Assembly: GCF_000247815.1 (NCBI RefSeq)
Contig: NC_021677.1
Coordinates: 2,698,507-2,762,506, forward strand
DNA length: 64,000 nt
Source: Ficedula albicollis
Taxonomy: Eukaryota; Chordata; Aves; Passeriformes; Muscicapidae
Reading direction: 5' to 3'
Shown: in pieces, positions 49,440 to 64,000 of the stretch
Numbering within the stretch: position 1 is the stretch's first letter
How the letters are laid out: every line of letters begins with the position of its first letter
Notes under the pieces: model-generated
The model's input: only the letters and a program-made list of their open reading frames with translations
Database searches by the model: none
Told to the model about the DNA's origin: nothing
Position numbers and translations under genes: made by a program

Positions 49440-49572
49440 ATTTAAAAAACAGCAAGACAAAACAGCCGTACCCCCGCAAATGCAAACAAAAAACCCTCCA
49501 CCCAGCAACCAAAGCAACCAAACAAAAAGCCACAAACCCCCAAAAGCAAAAGACATCCCCACCCAAAAAATG
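49440..49572 (+). other. A/C-rich tract in intron 2
   Basis: About 130 bases with very few T or G, made of CAAA and CCCA words, on the + strand. It resembles in style the A/C-rich tract of intron 1 but is not the same sequence. Confidence 0.7.
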
Positions 49573-50439
49573 TATTGGGGAATGGGAAGGGAGTGCATGC
49601 TCAGAGATAACTGTAGCTGTGTACACCTGCACTTAAAGGTTGCCTGCTCACAGCACTGTACTGCTGTATTAAATTTTTCTTCTGTTATTTCCTTTGGTTG
49701 GGTTTTTAACCATCCCATGAAGAAACAAATACTTTATAATGTCTTGCTTGCTTTAACTAGTCTGTAGTATCTTGTGCCAAACTTCTGCAGTTCTGAGTAA
49801 ATATCTCAAAATTTAAAATCAGCCCAGATTGTTCTAAAATATGTTTTGATGTTTGACATCTGAAATACTGCAATGTGGGGTTCTGAAGATATTTTTACTA
49901 AGCACTGCCCTTTGACTGCAGCAGCTTGAGCAGGAAGGAAGAGTTCTTTGTGCCTGTAAATTAACTTCAGTGGGAGTCATATTTACCTTGTTGATATAGC
50001 ATGATTAGTTGTGTGGTTGGGGAATTCTTCCATCCCTTGGAAGCACGTGGGTCTAGCAGGAGTGGAGGTCAGCCCTGTTCTAACACCGAGGGTCAGCATC
50101 TCCCAGCTCAGCCCTTGGGGTGTGGAATGCACCTGGAGAGGGGGTGTTGGAGCAGCTCCCTGCTGCTCTGGGTCAGCAGCACTGTGGCTGCAGTAATCTG
50201 TGTAATTATTTGGAGTATTTAAGTATCTGCAGTTAAGCAGCCAGGCTTTGCTGCCCTAATAACATCTTATGCAATGGGACCCTTCCCACGCTCCTGGCCG
50301 GCTCAAGGCGACGTGGCACGCTGGAATTTCAGTGTGCAGAGAGGTGGGAGTGCAGAAAGGCACTGTGTGCACTTAACAATATTTTCTTTTGCAAGTCAAA
50401 ATACCTATTTTGTTCTTTTTTTTTTTTTTTTTTTTATGT

Positions 50440-50749
50440 TGAATGAACTCTTAGATGTTACTAGAGAGCTGGTAGCTGAAAGGGATTAATACCCTAGGTG
50501 TTAATTGATGATGTGGTTTAGCACAGTCTTTTTTTTATTTTTTGTCAAACTTAGCTTTTAATTTAAACTGGATTTTAAGGAAAATATTTTAATGTGAATG
50601 AACTCTTAGATGTTACTAGAGAGCCGGTAGCTGAAAGGGATTAATACCCTAGGTGTTAATTGATGATGTGGTTTAGCACAGTCTTTTTTTTATTTTTTGT
50701 CAAACTTAGCTTTTAATTTAAACTGGATTTTAAGGAAAATATTTTAATG
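50440..50749. repeat. Two-copy tandem duplication, period 155
   Basis: Copies about 50440-50594 and 50595-50749 begin TGAATGAACTCTTAG and differ at one position (GAGCTGG/GAGCCGG). Confidence 0.9.
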
Positions 50750-53700
50750 TTTGTACTTTTCATTTATAACCAGACTAAGTTTCCAATTTGTTTATTCTTT
50801 TTCGTTAGCTATGGTATTTTTTGGTTTATTGGACTCAGGTGTGGCTTGTCTAAGAAAAAGACAAAAAATTTTCCATGCTTTGAAACCTGATTTGTATAAT
50901 TTGCATAACTGGCAGCTGCATGCTTAGAGGTAATGTTTTTGATACATTTTAAAATAATAAAATTAAGTACTCGACATACATTTCTATGATCCACAAATGT
51001 ATCTCAAGTAGATTGTCATTACAATATAAATTCCTCTGTAAAGGGGGAATCTTCCAGTGCTCAGTCTCATTATTTTTCCTGTATCCAACATAACCCATTC
51101 AGTAAAAGATGGGATGAGGCAGAGGGCTGTCTCTAATAACTTTGTGAAGAATGAAAACTTGAAGGTGCTGTCAGTGTCCAGTCTCTGTAGCACATTAAAA
51201 GTAGTTTTTTGTTGCTTCTTTTCCTTTTTTTTTTTATTTTTATTTTTTATTAATGGGATACTGCACTTCTTGCCTGGCAAAATTGCACAGTAAAACTCCC
51301 CAGTCTAGTTCTGTTTTATGAAATAGATTCTGTATTTGCTGTGTGAAAAGGTCCTGATGAGGAGCTCTGTGTGGTGCAACAGGCAATTTTATTGCATGAG
51401 TGGCCAGCTTTGAAATGTGATCAGTGGCTGCTGATGTTGCAGAGGCAGACAAGAGCCCGGGAAAATAGGGGAAATTGTTTTGGAAGGATGGGCTGATGAA
51501 ATTTCCAAGCAGCCCTGTGTTGTTACAGTAGGGTGGCACTTTTTGCCAGTACAGAATGAGGAAATTGTAACTTGCCTTCTTGGGTCCTTTGTGCAGCCAG
51601 CACATTGGCCTGTCCTGTCCCTAACAAACATGTTTTCTTTGGATTGTGCTCCTGTGTGCTTGAACCTTTTTGGTTTTTCCCCTTTGGCCCTTCCTAGGGG
51701 TGTTTTGGGGCCCTTCATTAGGAAGACCTGGGCTCTGTCTCCCACCCAGCATTATCAACGTCAGGAAACACAGAGTGTTGTTGGGAGACGAGGAAGGAAG
51801 TTAGGCTTCAAAATTCCCCAGTTTGGAACCCATTCGTTTCTTTTAATTGTTTTTGTTCCTGTTACTAAGCCTGACTTTAAAATAAATTCCCTTTATGTGA
51901 AGTACAGCAGTAACAAATGATGACGCCACTTTCAGGGTTTTTTTTCACTTTCTTTCTGATTTTAGTTAAATGCTGCAAATGGAAATGAGATTAAAAAATG
52001 AGGGTTCTGCTTGTATTGACATGGTTCTTGATTCCATGAAAGCAGAGAGGTCAGAAGTTCCTCTTTGTTGTTTACCTCTGAAAAGAGAGTTATTTCTGTT
52101 CTTTTCCTATCTAACATCTCTGTGTAAAACCTGTGTATTGTGTGTGCTAAGAAATGGGTGGGGAAAGTGAGTGTACATATCTGAGGGTTGCTTTTAATAA
52201 GAGAAATGTAAACATTTTCATGAGAAGTATTTGCTGAGAATGCAGAGCTGGATTTGCTTTCCCTAGAAAACATCTGAGAGTTGAGTTCCAGGCAATAGTA
52301 AATTTTCACAGCATCAAAATTGAATCGTCTTTAAGCTAAAAAAAAAAAATCACCAATTTTGAAAATCAGACAGGTTCTTGGCTGGCTGCTAAATGTGTTT
52401 AGCCTTCCAACCTGTGACTGATGTATGGTCTAATTTCATTAGAACAGGTAATCCTGTGTCATGCATCTCTTGAATGTTCTTTGCAGCAGTTTTTTTTAGA
52501 GCACTTTGGGAACAAATTCATGATGAGCTTGGTGTAATAGTTGCACACAGGATAAAGAAAATAGCTTATAGGTTTGTTCTGGAAATGATGACTTGACAGT
52601 AGCCTCTGGCAGTGGAATTTAGCTATCAATAGTGTGTTAATCCAGTTAAGTAGAGAGCCTTTCATAGGGAAATAAGAGTCATGTGTTCTAGCTAAATAAT
52701 TACCTTTAAAGTAATCATGCAACTTGTAAACATTGCCTTGATATTTTTGTGATTTCTTTTTTTGACTCAGTTATGACACAGCAATAACTTCTTATTGAAG
52801 CAGTGGCACATGCAGTGGCTTTGGGTGGTATTTATTTCAGAACACTCTTATCTAAAGCTGTGTTGATGCCTGCAAGCACTGACTTCATCAGCTAGTTTTT
52901 GCCTGTTCCTGTTTACTGTTTAGAAAATACCAAACATATGACAATTGTAATTAAACTTGTGTTTATACAGCGCTTCTAAATCATAGCAAGCTTGCATTGA
53001 GACACTCTGATGGTTTGGAGAAGTTTGTGAAGCCAGTCCTCTGTTCTGTCTGGTTAGGATGTGTTCCCAGGGGTCAGTTTTCACCCCAGAGATGCCCTGG
53101 ATGCAGTTCAGCTCCCATCCTCTTCCCCCTCCAGAGGCTGGGTGATGAAATCACTCAGAAGGAGGAAGAGCCAGTTAAATGAATGCATGATGACTTCCTT
53201 CAGTTAACTCCTGGTGGAACTTCAGTCTCTCAATTAGTAGATTTTTAACATATTTTTCTTTTCCATGCTGTACAGTGAAACAAAAACCACTATGATTTCA
53301 CTTGTCTCTCATTTCAGTGGGTATACTGGCACCAGTGGGGCATAAGAAATACACAACAGTCAGAGGTATGTGCTTATTCTGTAGAACAAAGCCTATTTTT
53401 GGTAGTCCTCTTGAATTTGGTAGGCTTGTTTTTTTCTTTTTCTGCTGATGAAACTATAATCACTGAAATTTGAACTCCTTCTCCCCCTGACCTTGGCAGA
53501 TCAAGTCAGATGATGCTTGTTAGGTTGGTTGGTGTTCCTGGTTCCAGTTTACCATGCTGCTTTGAGGTTGGAAGGGTGATGGAATCTAGTGAGGGGCAAC
53601 CTGTCATCTGCCACAGTTCATATGAACTTAAAATGAAGTCAGGGATATTTGAGTCTGTTTTCATTACATTTAAAGTAATAAAATTGATTTAGAAACAAGT

Positions 53701-56435
53701 CTGGCATCTTTGAGAAACCTTCTCACCTATAGTTTTATAAATCAGCAGGCCTGTTTACATCAGGTGTAACTGCTGCAGCTCCATCAATTTGTTGCTTAGT
53801 TATGGTTTTAAATTGTCAAAATGGTCACTTCTTATTCTAGGGAGCTGTAAGCACCTTGGGGAAAGCATTTAGTAATCATAATGCACTTTATTGCTCCATG
53901 GTAGTTAATAAGGCTTAAAGTGAAAGCTGTAATATTACATTGGCCATCCTGAGAGCACCAGAAAAAGTAGCAGAATGTAATGTTCTGTGTTTTGTAACAA
54001 GGCCATCTTGTCTTTTATTTCCAGGGACACTTGTTTGAGGTCACTGAGGTAAAGGCCTGTTTCCTTGGTACCTCACCAAAGCAGCTTTCTGTCTTTAGGT
54101 ACTTACAGTACCCTGCAAGGCTTGAGAAGTCAGTGACATACTTCTCGTAGACTTTATGATTTTCTTCTTCCGATGAAAATTTATTTCAAAAATGTGTCTT
54201 TGGGGATTATTTTGGATGTCTGCTGGATTTTATGTCTTTCTCTGTTGGTTATTTTTATTTATGTTTGTCAAAATCTGTAATCTTAAATCACAGTACAAGC
54301 TGATTTGCCCTGAGGCCATTTGCAGCGTCAGAGACAGAAAATAATAATAATAAAGGGTTTATCTAGTTCTGAAATGACTAATGAAAATACCTGTATTTAT
54401 CATTATGCTCTAATGGACTTTTCCTCATAAGGTTATGTTACCAGCCTCTAAATCTCTTCTATTTTGATTTTGATGTAGTTCTGATACTGTTCTTGTTTCC
54501 AGCTACTTATTCTCAAGAGGTTGTTTCTGTGTAAGGCTTCAAGTATTCCAGCATCTCAGCAATTGTCTGATAATGGATAATTTTGCTGCTCCTTTCCCAG
54601 CATCATCATTAATGTATATGTTGTTTACAGAGCCATGACAAGGCTGCTTGACAGCACCTCTTCCTGGGTAATTGTAAACAAATTTGTAAGCCTGTCTTGG
54701 CAGTGGGATTACTGCCAAGGATTCATTTAGTGCATTGGCCTGCTTGTGGTGGTTTATGCTACCTTATTCATGGATAATATAATTTCTTATTCTTGTGTCA
54801 TCAATACTCTTTACTGCTTCAATCTTAAAGTTGCCATTTTGCAAGGAAGACATTCAGGAAAACTGATTATGGGGAAAATCACATTACACAAAAATCCCAC
54901 TGAGCTGATGATAGCGATCCTGTCTGATTTCACCTCTAAACTTTTGGGTCAGGGACCCAAAAGAATTATAGCAACTTGATGAATGTAGAAGAAAACCACA
55001 AAGAGTTCCCCCAGTCATTGAAGTGTGTGTGTAGGGACTGCTCAGACTGCAGGCAGCAAAGTAGGACATTGCTGAAATGGAGCTGGAGGTGGCTGCTTTT
55101 GGGAGGTGTTTTTTTTTTTCTTTCTATAAGATTTTTTTTTTCTTCCCTCCCAATTTTAGCATATGCAGGTTACACTTATTTTTGTAGGTTGACTTCTTCC
55201 TAAAAGTGAAAAGCACAATGTAAAACTGGCAGAAAACTTAATGAACTTGACTCAAAAGGAAATATTAATTCTGATAGCAAAGACACAGCAAGGCCAGTGC
55301 TGGGAGCCTTACTGGAAAGCAATGACATAATGCAGGGCTGGCCTTTGAAAGTTTGTCCTATCAATTTGTGGTGTGACAACATAACCTAAAAATAGTTCCT
55401 GGGACTCAGAAAAAGTAGCACTTTGATTTGAGGGTTATTTTTTCCTCATGGAAAATTTGTATATGCTGGAAACAAACTAATGTGTAATTCTACTCATATC
55501 CAAGGAAATCACAGGTACCTTTTTAGTAGAGATTTGTCAACTGGACCTTAATTTTCATCTTTTCAAGGAGCAGGAGTTCCTGGTAAATACTGCCACTGTG
55601 CAGACTCTCATAATACCACAGCCTTTAGGGCACTGTTCAGGATTTGGCCATCACATGCAAAGTAGTCCAACTTCACAATTATTTTATTTTTGCAATTTTT
55701 GTTAGTTATTATTGATGCTTTGCATAAATTTTTAGTTGGCATTGTCTTGGTTTTGTATTTTGGTACAAGTCATTTGAAAGCTGAACCCAGAATATCTCCC
55801 TAGCCCAGTATGGTACTTAGATGGATTATGGGCTTTATGTAGTGTATATTTTTATTCTCTGTTCAGGATGTATTTGAGAGTGCTTCATAATCTTTATTGA
55901 TATTATATTAGTGCATGTTTAATAGTTCAAATTAAATGATAGTTGTGTTCTTGAAATAAGTATTGCTGTTATTTTTTAAAGTCCAGGGAATGTTTATTGC
56001 TGCTCACACTTTCTCAGCAAAGCCTTGTGGAGCCTTGTGAAATTCTGTATAATTCTTTCTGTGCACTCTGAGAAGAGCAGGCAGTGAAGATAAGTGAAGA
56101 TAACTTCCCTTTTTTTTTCTTCTTGGAGACAAAAGTTCTTCAGCCCCAGTCAGGGCACTGAGCAGTCTGTGTGCTTCAGCCCAGTTTGAGCAGCAGCTCT
56201 TCTGTAAATGAGGGGAAAGTTCCCTGTCTATTTGATCCTTGTTGCTTCTGTTATTATTGTCAACAAGTGTGCCTTTTCCTAGCATGAGTGTCTGGCTATA
56301 TTGGGAACAGAATGAAGTTTTTAGCCATAACTAATGAGCTGCTTGCAATTATTAGTGTCCTGGATCAGACTCAAAGGGTTCACTCAGATGAAAGGCTCCC
56401 ATTATTATCCAGTTATTATCTAGATCTCATTTTTA

Positions 56436-57244
<809 letters not shown>

Positions 57245-60200
57245 TGCACTACCTGTTTTTAACTTCTGTTTGCTCACAGCAACATTTTAACATTCAGCAT
57301 GATTAAAAAGAATCCCCAGGATAATCTGGTTACCCTGATTCCTTCTTGTAGTGTGCTGGTAGAAGGTGAGGGTTTTAGTATTAGCTATCAGGCAAGAACT
57401 GCTTAAAAAATATCCCCATTTATGTAAAGAGAAGAAGAAATGGAAAAAATCCCTACCCAATGCATTAATATTCGGGTAGATGCATTTTTGAATTGAAATT
57501 TTGAATGTGAATTTACTTCAAGAATCTTTGCAAAGCAGGGCTTGCAGAAATGCTGGGGCTCTTTGCTGTGGCTGCATTCCTGTTGTAGCATGTTGTCAGG
57601 GTCTGACGTGACATCAATTCTGAATGTAATAGATACATAGTTAAGCAGTTTATTTTAGGATCCAAAACTCTTCTAAGAATAGACAGGCTCTCCTTTCAAC
57701 GGGAAAGGACAAATAAACTAAAATGGAATAATAGGGAAGGAAAAATAGGAAAAAAACAGGGAATAAAGCATCTAGAGAGAACAATAAAAGGAAAAACCAG
57801 CAGCCCCTTGCTAGTGGGGTTCAAGGCTGGGGTAAAACATTTGGAGGGACCATTGCATCTGGATTTTTTCAGTAGACTGGTGTAATGGGAAGCAGGTGAT
57901 GTGGATGTGCTGGAAGGCTGAGGTCCTAACAATATAGCCTACCAAAATAGACTTGTAGTTTTCCTCAATGGGTTAAATTCATCAGGGAGGGGGGAAAAAA
58001 ATAACCTTTAAGTCTTCTAAAGTAATTTGTTAGCTTTATCAGGCATTAACAGGTGGTTTTCCATCATGCCCCAGAGCTGAGGTGCTGCTGTGTTTCCCCA
58101 TGGATTGCTAAGCCATGGGTAAGGATGAGACTTGTTCTGCTGGTGTCACATTCACACCATGGGTCTAATCATAGAAATCTGTATGGGAGGAACTCGCCAA
58201 GTCAGCCACTGGGTGCACTTGCCAGAGCAGCAGAAATTACTGCAGCAGCATTCAGGTGAAAATTAAAGTGAAGTGTTGGTGTTTACTGTGTCTTGGGTGT
58301 GGAAGTTACAGATTCCCACAGGACATTGAGCCAGACATGTAACTCTTGGGTATGAATCCAACAGAACATTTAAAAATATTTTTATTCACCAAAAGGTCTC
58401 TACTAGTGTAACCTTGAGAAAGCAGATTTAATTTCCTGTGTGTTAGTTCATCTGCTCCAGTCGATGATCTGTGTGTTTTCTGTCATAACTTTCATGTTAC
58501 TATTCTTTCTGATTTTTTGTGTTTAATTTAGCAGCTGGCATAGGTACTAAGTGTCTAGATAATACTTTATATAGGGGAGTATCCAAAGTGAAATGGATTC
58601 TGGTGTTCCATTTATTCAGTGAACAGGACATGAATCTCCAATGCTAATCTGTTATATCAGAATACATGACATTTTGCAAGACACTACTGTTCAATTGTAA
58701 ATGCTTTGAATATTTGAATTCTAAGTGATCAGGTTGCTGTTAATAGATAATTTTTTTGAATACTAGATTCTCCTACAAGCCTGTTGCTTGTTTGTCTTTC
58801 AAAATTAAACAGCTTTAACAAGCCTGCCATTTCTGTTTATCCTGATGTCATGTTGTCAGTGTTGAATCTTGATTTGACAATGTGCTTATAATCCAGTATC
58901 ACTTCATAAATTATCTGTAATGAAAATACGGATTTTTCTCTAAGGTTACAATTTTTTTAAACTTTTTTTTTGTGAGCTTTCTATAATTTAAACAATGTAA
59001 TTTGGAGTCAAAATTTGTCAGTCTGAGTTGCAAAATTTCCCCATAGCATCACTCAGATGGGCACATATCAGCAGTTTCAAAAATCCTTTTCACAATGGGC
59101 GAGGATGTGAGCAGATTTCCTTACTCTCTGCAGTGTCTGTGGGGTGTGTTCATCTCCAGGGCACTGTGCAACAGCTTCATGCTGGAAAATTATTTCAAAT
59201 AGTTCAGTAGTTCCATGGTTTGTTGAACTCTTGCAGCAGGCAGGTCTTTTTGCCCTGTGTGGGAGGGCAAAGTGCTGCTGAATAATTGAAGAAATTTTCC
59301 TTTGTGTCTCAGGTTAGACTTTGCTTTGGCATTGTTTTGGGTTTTTATTTATTTTTTTTTCTTTTTTTTTTTTTTTCTTTTCTGGGCAGGTTTGGGATTT
59401 TTTTGTTTGATTTTGTTGTTTTTTTTTTTTTTTTTTGTTTTGATTAATAGCTGGTTAAAATGAAGTTATGATTCACTTGATTCTTGACATAGCAGCAGCA
59501 TCCTTGTGTTGTCTGTTTTTTTACCTGAACTATGGCAGTAATGGAGACCCTCATGCTAATCAATGATATTAGAAAATAATTCCTCTGTCCACTGCCTTGT
59601 GTCTGCTGGGTTTTGTCACAGCAGGATCCAGCTTTGTACCCTCAGTCCAGTTACAGGACTGTTGTCACCAAGGGTTGAAACACAAAAAGCCTTTGAGAAA
59701 ACTGACTTTAAAGGCTTTGGCATTCTCCACAAGGATGCTACAGCAAATGCTGGTGTGCTTTTTAGTCTTTTTTAGAACCCTCCACCTGCTCTTCAGCTGA
59801 TGTCAGGGCACTACAAGTCCACGTAGACCCATATAGAGTTAGAAACTGTTATTCCCACAGAACCAACAATAAACTAAAGCTGGGAGGGAATTAAGTTCTG
59901 ACATGTCTGAGCTGTGAGGCCTTGAAGCATCCCACGCTGTGCTCTTGTCCTGTCCTCCTCCAGAGCTGGAAATCTCTGTTTGATCCTCTCCTTGGGTGGA
60001 GGTCAGCTTGTGGTTGCCAGCAGCCCCACTGCTTGGCCTTCCACAGCTACTTGTGCTTGCCTGGACTGCAGTCACTATTCCAAACAAGATCATTTCAAGT
60101 CTGGTTTCCTTCAGAAATAACCCAGACAATTCAGTTTTGTTATGTACCAAACCTCTGTACAAGGTTTTGGATGTTTTCCTTTTCTGGGCAATGTCTCTGT

Positions 60201-61042
60201 GACCATCTCTCGCAACCTTGGACCAGTGCAAGGATGAAGCACTGCAGGGTGGCCCCAAAATTAAAAGTAAATCCTGCAAGCACACAAAGTTATTGTCCAA
60301 ATTCAGTTATTGGTGAGTAACCTCATTTGACACTTCAGATATTGACACTCCATTATCCAAAATGGAAATGTATTAAATAGCAGGCTTTATTTATCAGTAA
60401 AGCATCTGAAGAGTTTATATCTGCACCATTTTGTTCATTCTGTTGCTACATCAGTATCTACTTTGCTTAATTTTCATGTAATTCAAAAACTGCTTGACAT
60501 ATCAAGTGTATAAATAAATGACTTGGTAAGTCTTTTCAAGGAAAATCAAAATCATGAAAAGGCAGAAGCATAAACATCTGGTTTTAATAAAATCAACTCC
60601 TCCTTTCATGAGAGATAGTGGATAATTGGAAAAGAGTTTGCTGAAATCACTTGTTTCATTATTCTCATCTGAATAAATCAAACAGGAATAACTAAATTAT
60701 TATCTTCAGTATTTTTGGTAAGTGCTTAGAGCATATTAGCTTAAAATTTGTACTTGCTCTTTCAAAATTGTTTTTCAGTATCAGGAAAAAGATCTAGGAT
60801 AGTTTGTGGGGTTTTTTTATTATTTGAGGAAATGACCTAGGATTTAATTTTTGTCTCATTTAATTTCTTGTGGAATTTTCTTTTCCCCCGTTCAGTTATG
60901 AGCCATAAGTTCTAAAGAATTTTTTTGCAATGATTGCTTCTTTTTTTAAGTAGTCACATATGTGGGCTGCTTTTTATATAAGATTTTTAAATCCTTCTCT
61001 AGGGCAGACCAGGGTTCAAAGTTGAACTGGCAGCTGCATGGC

Positions 61043-61712
<670 letters not shown>

Positions 61713-61717
61713 ATGTT

Positions 61718-61742
61718 TATATATATATATATATATATATAT
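61718..61742. repeat. (TA)n microsatellite, ~12 units
   Basis: A short alternating TA array directly after the G run and the repeated octamer. It may be the feature that broke the assembly. Confidence 0.9.
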
Positions 61743-63179
61743 GTATCACTGGGAGGCTCTGAGGGGAAGTAGATTTTTTTTCTAGCTGTTGAGCATGCAT
61801 AGTCCTGTGAAAATGTTTTATTAAGCAAAAATGAGATTTTATCATTTTGGGATAGAAAAACTCATCCTGTGGCCATAGGATTTTACAGCAGATACAGTGA
61901 CTGATTTCCCTGTCTTCACTACTGTTTCCCATGCACCAAACTCCTTCAATGGAGAAGTGAAACTGGGAATGAGGGGGTAAATTCCCAGATCAGCTTGAGC
62001 ATCTTAATTTTCACTGTATTTTAAGGTGCATGGTGCCATAGCCTTGAATTGCAGGGTGTGGTGGGATTGAGTCTTTCCTGCTGCCTCAAAGACAAATATG
62101 CCCCTGTCCAGTTGAGCTAACATTTCCTGAGTCTGTGTCTGAGCACTTATATTTTTGATTTCCAAGTCCTCTTACATTCTTAGAGTTTAAAAATATACCC
62201 CCCCATCAGAGTTTGCTACTTTTGTACTTCCTAATGCCTAATCATAAAAGAGTTAAAAGAACCCTAGAAAACAACAAAGGCCAGGAGTGTGAATGGAAAT
62301 CTAGAATTCAGTTTTTCATTACTGGTTTGCAGCAGTGTTCCTTCCTAAGAATAGGGAGGAAGGCTCTTTGTCTGGTTTTGTGTACCATACTTACATTTCT
62401 AAGATCAAATATATGTCAGCACATGACACTGCCAGTCTGCATTCTGACATCTCAGTGGGCTTAAAAGCAAGAGAGAATGAAGGCAACTATAAAAGTGTTC
62501 TTAGCAAGTGCAGCTGAGTGATTTTTTTAATGTGTAACACAACTATTTTGAGGACACCTATAAATTTTATTGATATAATCCTTATTTTAACAAAATGACA
62601 TTACAAGTAGCAATTATTCTGACCACGGGGAAGATTGTAGAGACCAGAAGATTGTAGTTTGGGTCAAGGGATTTGCTTGGGTAACTGGTATATTTGTGCA
62701 AGAATAGTGGTTTTAATATGTGGAAATGAGATGTATGTGTGTTCTCAGATCAGCAGCCTATGTGTCCTGGTCTTTTGTTGCTGGAGAAGAATTACTGTAG
62801 CATAAGGTTGTACTTCAGTGTCTTCTGATGCAATTTTCTTACAGCTCTACACAATTGATGGCTGTTTTTGTTCTACATGGATTCAACCCCTTACTGTATG
62901 ATCTAGAACCCTTGTGGATATTTTCCTGTCTATCCATTCTTAAATACTCCTAATATTTTTTATCTCAACAGGGACCTGTGATTCTGAGAGTAATTGTAAT
63001 TCTGGCTTTTGAACTCCACTTTTATATTTACACCAGTCTTTATCTCAAAGTGGGTGGGGGATTCCTTGGTCTTCTAGAGTGAGGCAGAGCATTAGAAACA
63101 CCTGTCTCCTTCTCTTCCCTTATTTATTACATAATTTGAATAATGTTACTATCATTCACTCTTCCCTGAAGCTTTATAG

Positions 63180-63430
63180 TTCTAACCAGGGTTTCTTCTT
63201 GTAGCCAAATCTCTTCAAGTCTTTAATTTATATTGTTCTTTTCTGCGTCTTTTCTATTTGATGTATCCTTTTTCAGATGGGGGTGACCAAAACTGAACAC
63301 AGAATTCAAAAGTGAACACACACTATTCAAGGTGAGGGAATATCACTAGTTTTATATAAGGCATAATATTTTTATATGTCTTTGTCCTTTAAAAAGAAAT
63401 ACTGGTGTCCTGATTATTTTTTGCTCCCAA
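63180..63430 (-). mobile_element. Ancient CR1-like (L3-type) LINE remnant
   Basis: On the + strand the order is CAAATCTCTTCAAGTCTTT, TTTTCTGCGTCTTTTCTATT, GATGGGGGTGACCAAAACTG, AACACAGAATTCAAAAGTG, then TTTATATAAGGCATAATAT. This succession is the antisense of the older CR1/L3-type LINE consensus as I know it. It is heavily diverged with no coding left; the borders are approximate. Confidence 0.55.
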
Positions 63431-63518
63431 TTGTAAAATATTTTTCTTGAGTAATCTGTATGGTTGTCTAGATTTTTCATTGAGAAGTTGGTCAATTTAT
63501 AGCATAATTTCTTCTGGG

Positions 63519-63624
63519 TAATTAATTAATTAATTAATTCATGGCACATTCATTTTCACTGTGGTTTACACCATGTATGCCTCGGCACATTAATTTTCAC
63601 TGTGGTTTACACCATGTATGCCTC
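63519..63624. repeat. (TAAT)n followed by a two-copy duplication, period 41
   Basis: A TAAT array at 63519-63539 is followed by copies 63543-63583 and 63584-63624, which begin GGCACATT and differ at one position in the body (CATTCATTTT/CATTAATTTT). Confidence 0.85.
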
Positions 63625-64000
63625 ACTTCCTGTTGTTGTGTTGATTTAGCTGCGTATCTGAAATTCCTTCTGAAGACCACCATGAGTCCACTACAGAGCC
63701 AACTGATCTTGATATCCTTCATCATTTCCATGGTTCCTTCCCATTTCATCCTTCAGATTACTGAAGTGTACTTGCCTGGGAGTTTTTTCTGGGTATTGCC
63801 ACCTTGGTTTTGATCCCTCCAGCCAAGAGTTTTTCCTGTATTCTTGCAGATCTTGAGGAAAGGTTTGCATTCCTTCAGGTACATGGGCAAGACTGGTAAT
63901 TGAAGAGAATTAATTGGGGGAAAACTCATCAGAATGCCCACTGCTGTATCTCATTAACTTACCCACTGCATCTGATCCTTCTCTCAGGCCTCCTTTATGT

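Overview
This is a vertebrate nuclear window, almost certainly avian. It carries one recognisable protein-coding exon: the first coding exon of HIPK3 (homeodomain-interacting protein kinase 3) on the + strand at 36151-37231. The avian assignment rests on CR1 LINE fragments with the typical CR1 3' end, a general scarcity of other interspersed repeats, and an exon with the full HIPK3 N-terminus and half of its kinase domain. I cannot name the species.

Layout: 1 to about 17300 is AT-rich, gene-free upstream DNA with many two-copy tandem duplications. About 17320-20850 is a CpG island (interrupted by an implausible 2.1-kb C run), the best candidate for the HIPK3 promoter and its non-coding first exon. 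The stretch from there to 36150 reads as HIPK3 intron 1, with an 802-base perfect (TTCTA)n tract. Exon 2 follows, with a clean acceptor, the start codon two bases into the exon and a consensus donor. From 37232 to the window end I see only intron 2. The next exon, which should resume at the kinase APE motif, was not found here.

A large share of the window is doubtful as sequence. Six pure C or G runs (483, 398, 2091, 1224, 734 and 654 bases; 5584 in total) each sit between flanks that repeat the same sequence on both sides. In two cases the repeated flank is 650-710 bp with allele-like differences. With the 582-N gap and a lone N at 31840, this looks like failed gap filling plus false haplotype duplication, not biology. 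All long poly-proline and poly-glycine ORFs come from these runs.

The biologically interesting points are: the exon that in human yields circHIPK3 is conserved here as a single 1081-nt exon, 18 nt (6 codons) shorter than the human 1099; a GC-rich, CpG-rich block sits inside an otherwise AT-rich exon; a long SCA10-type ATTCT pentanucleotide array lies in the presumed first intron; and close two-copy tandem duplications are unusually frequent. I found no convincing undescribed gene system.
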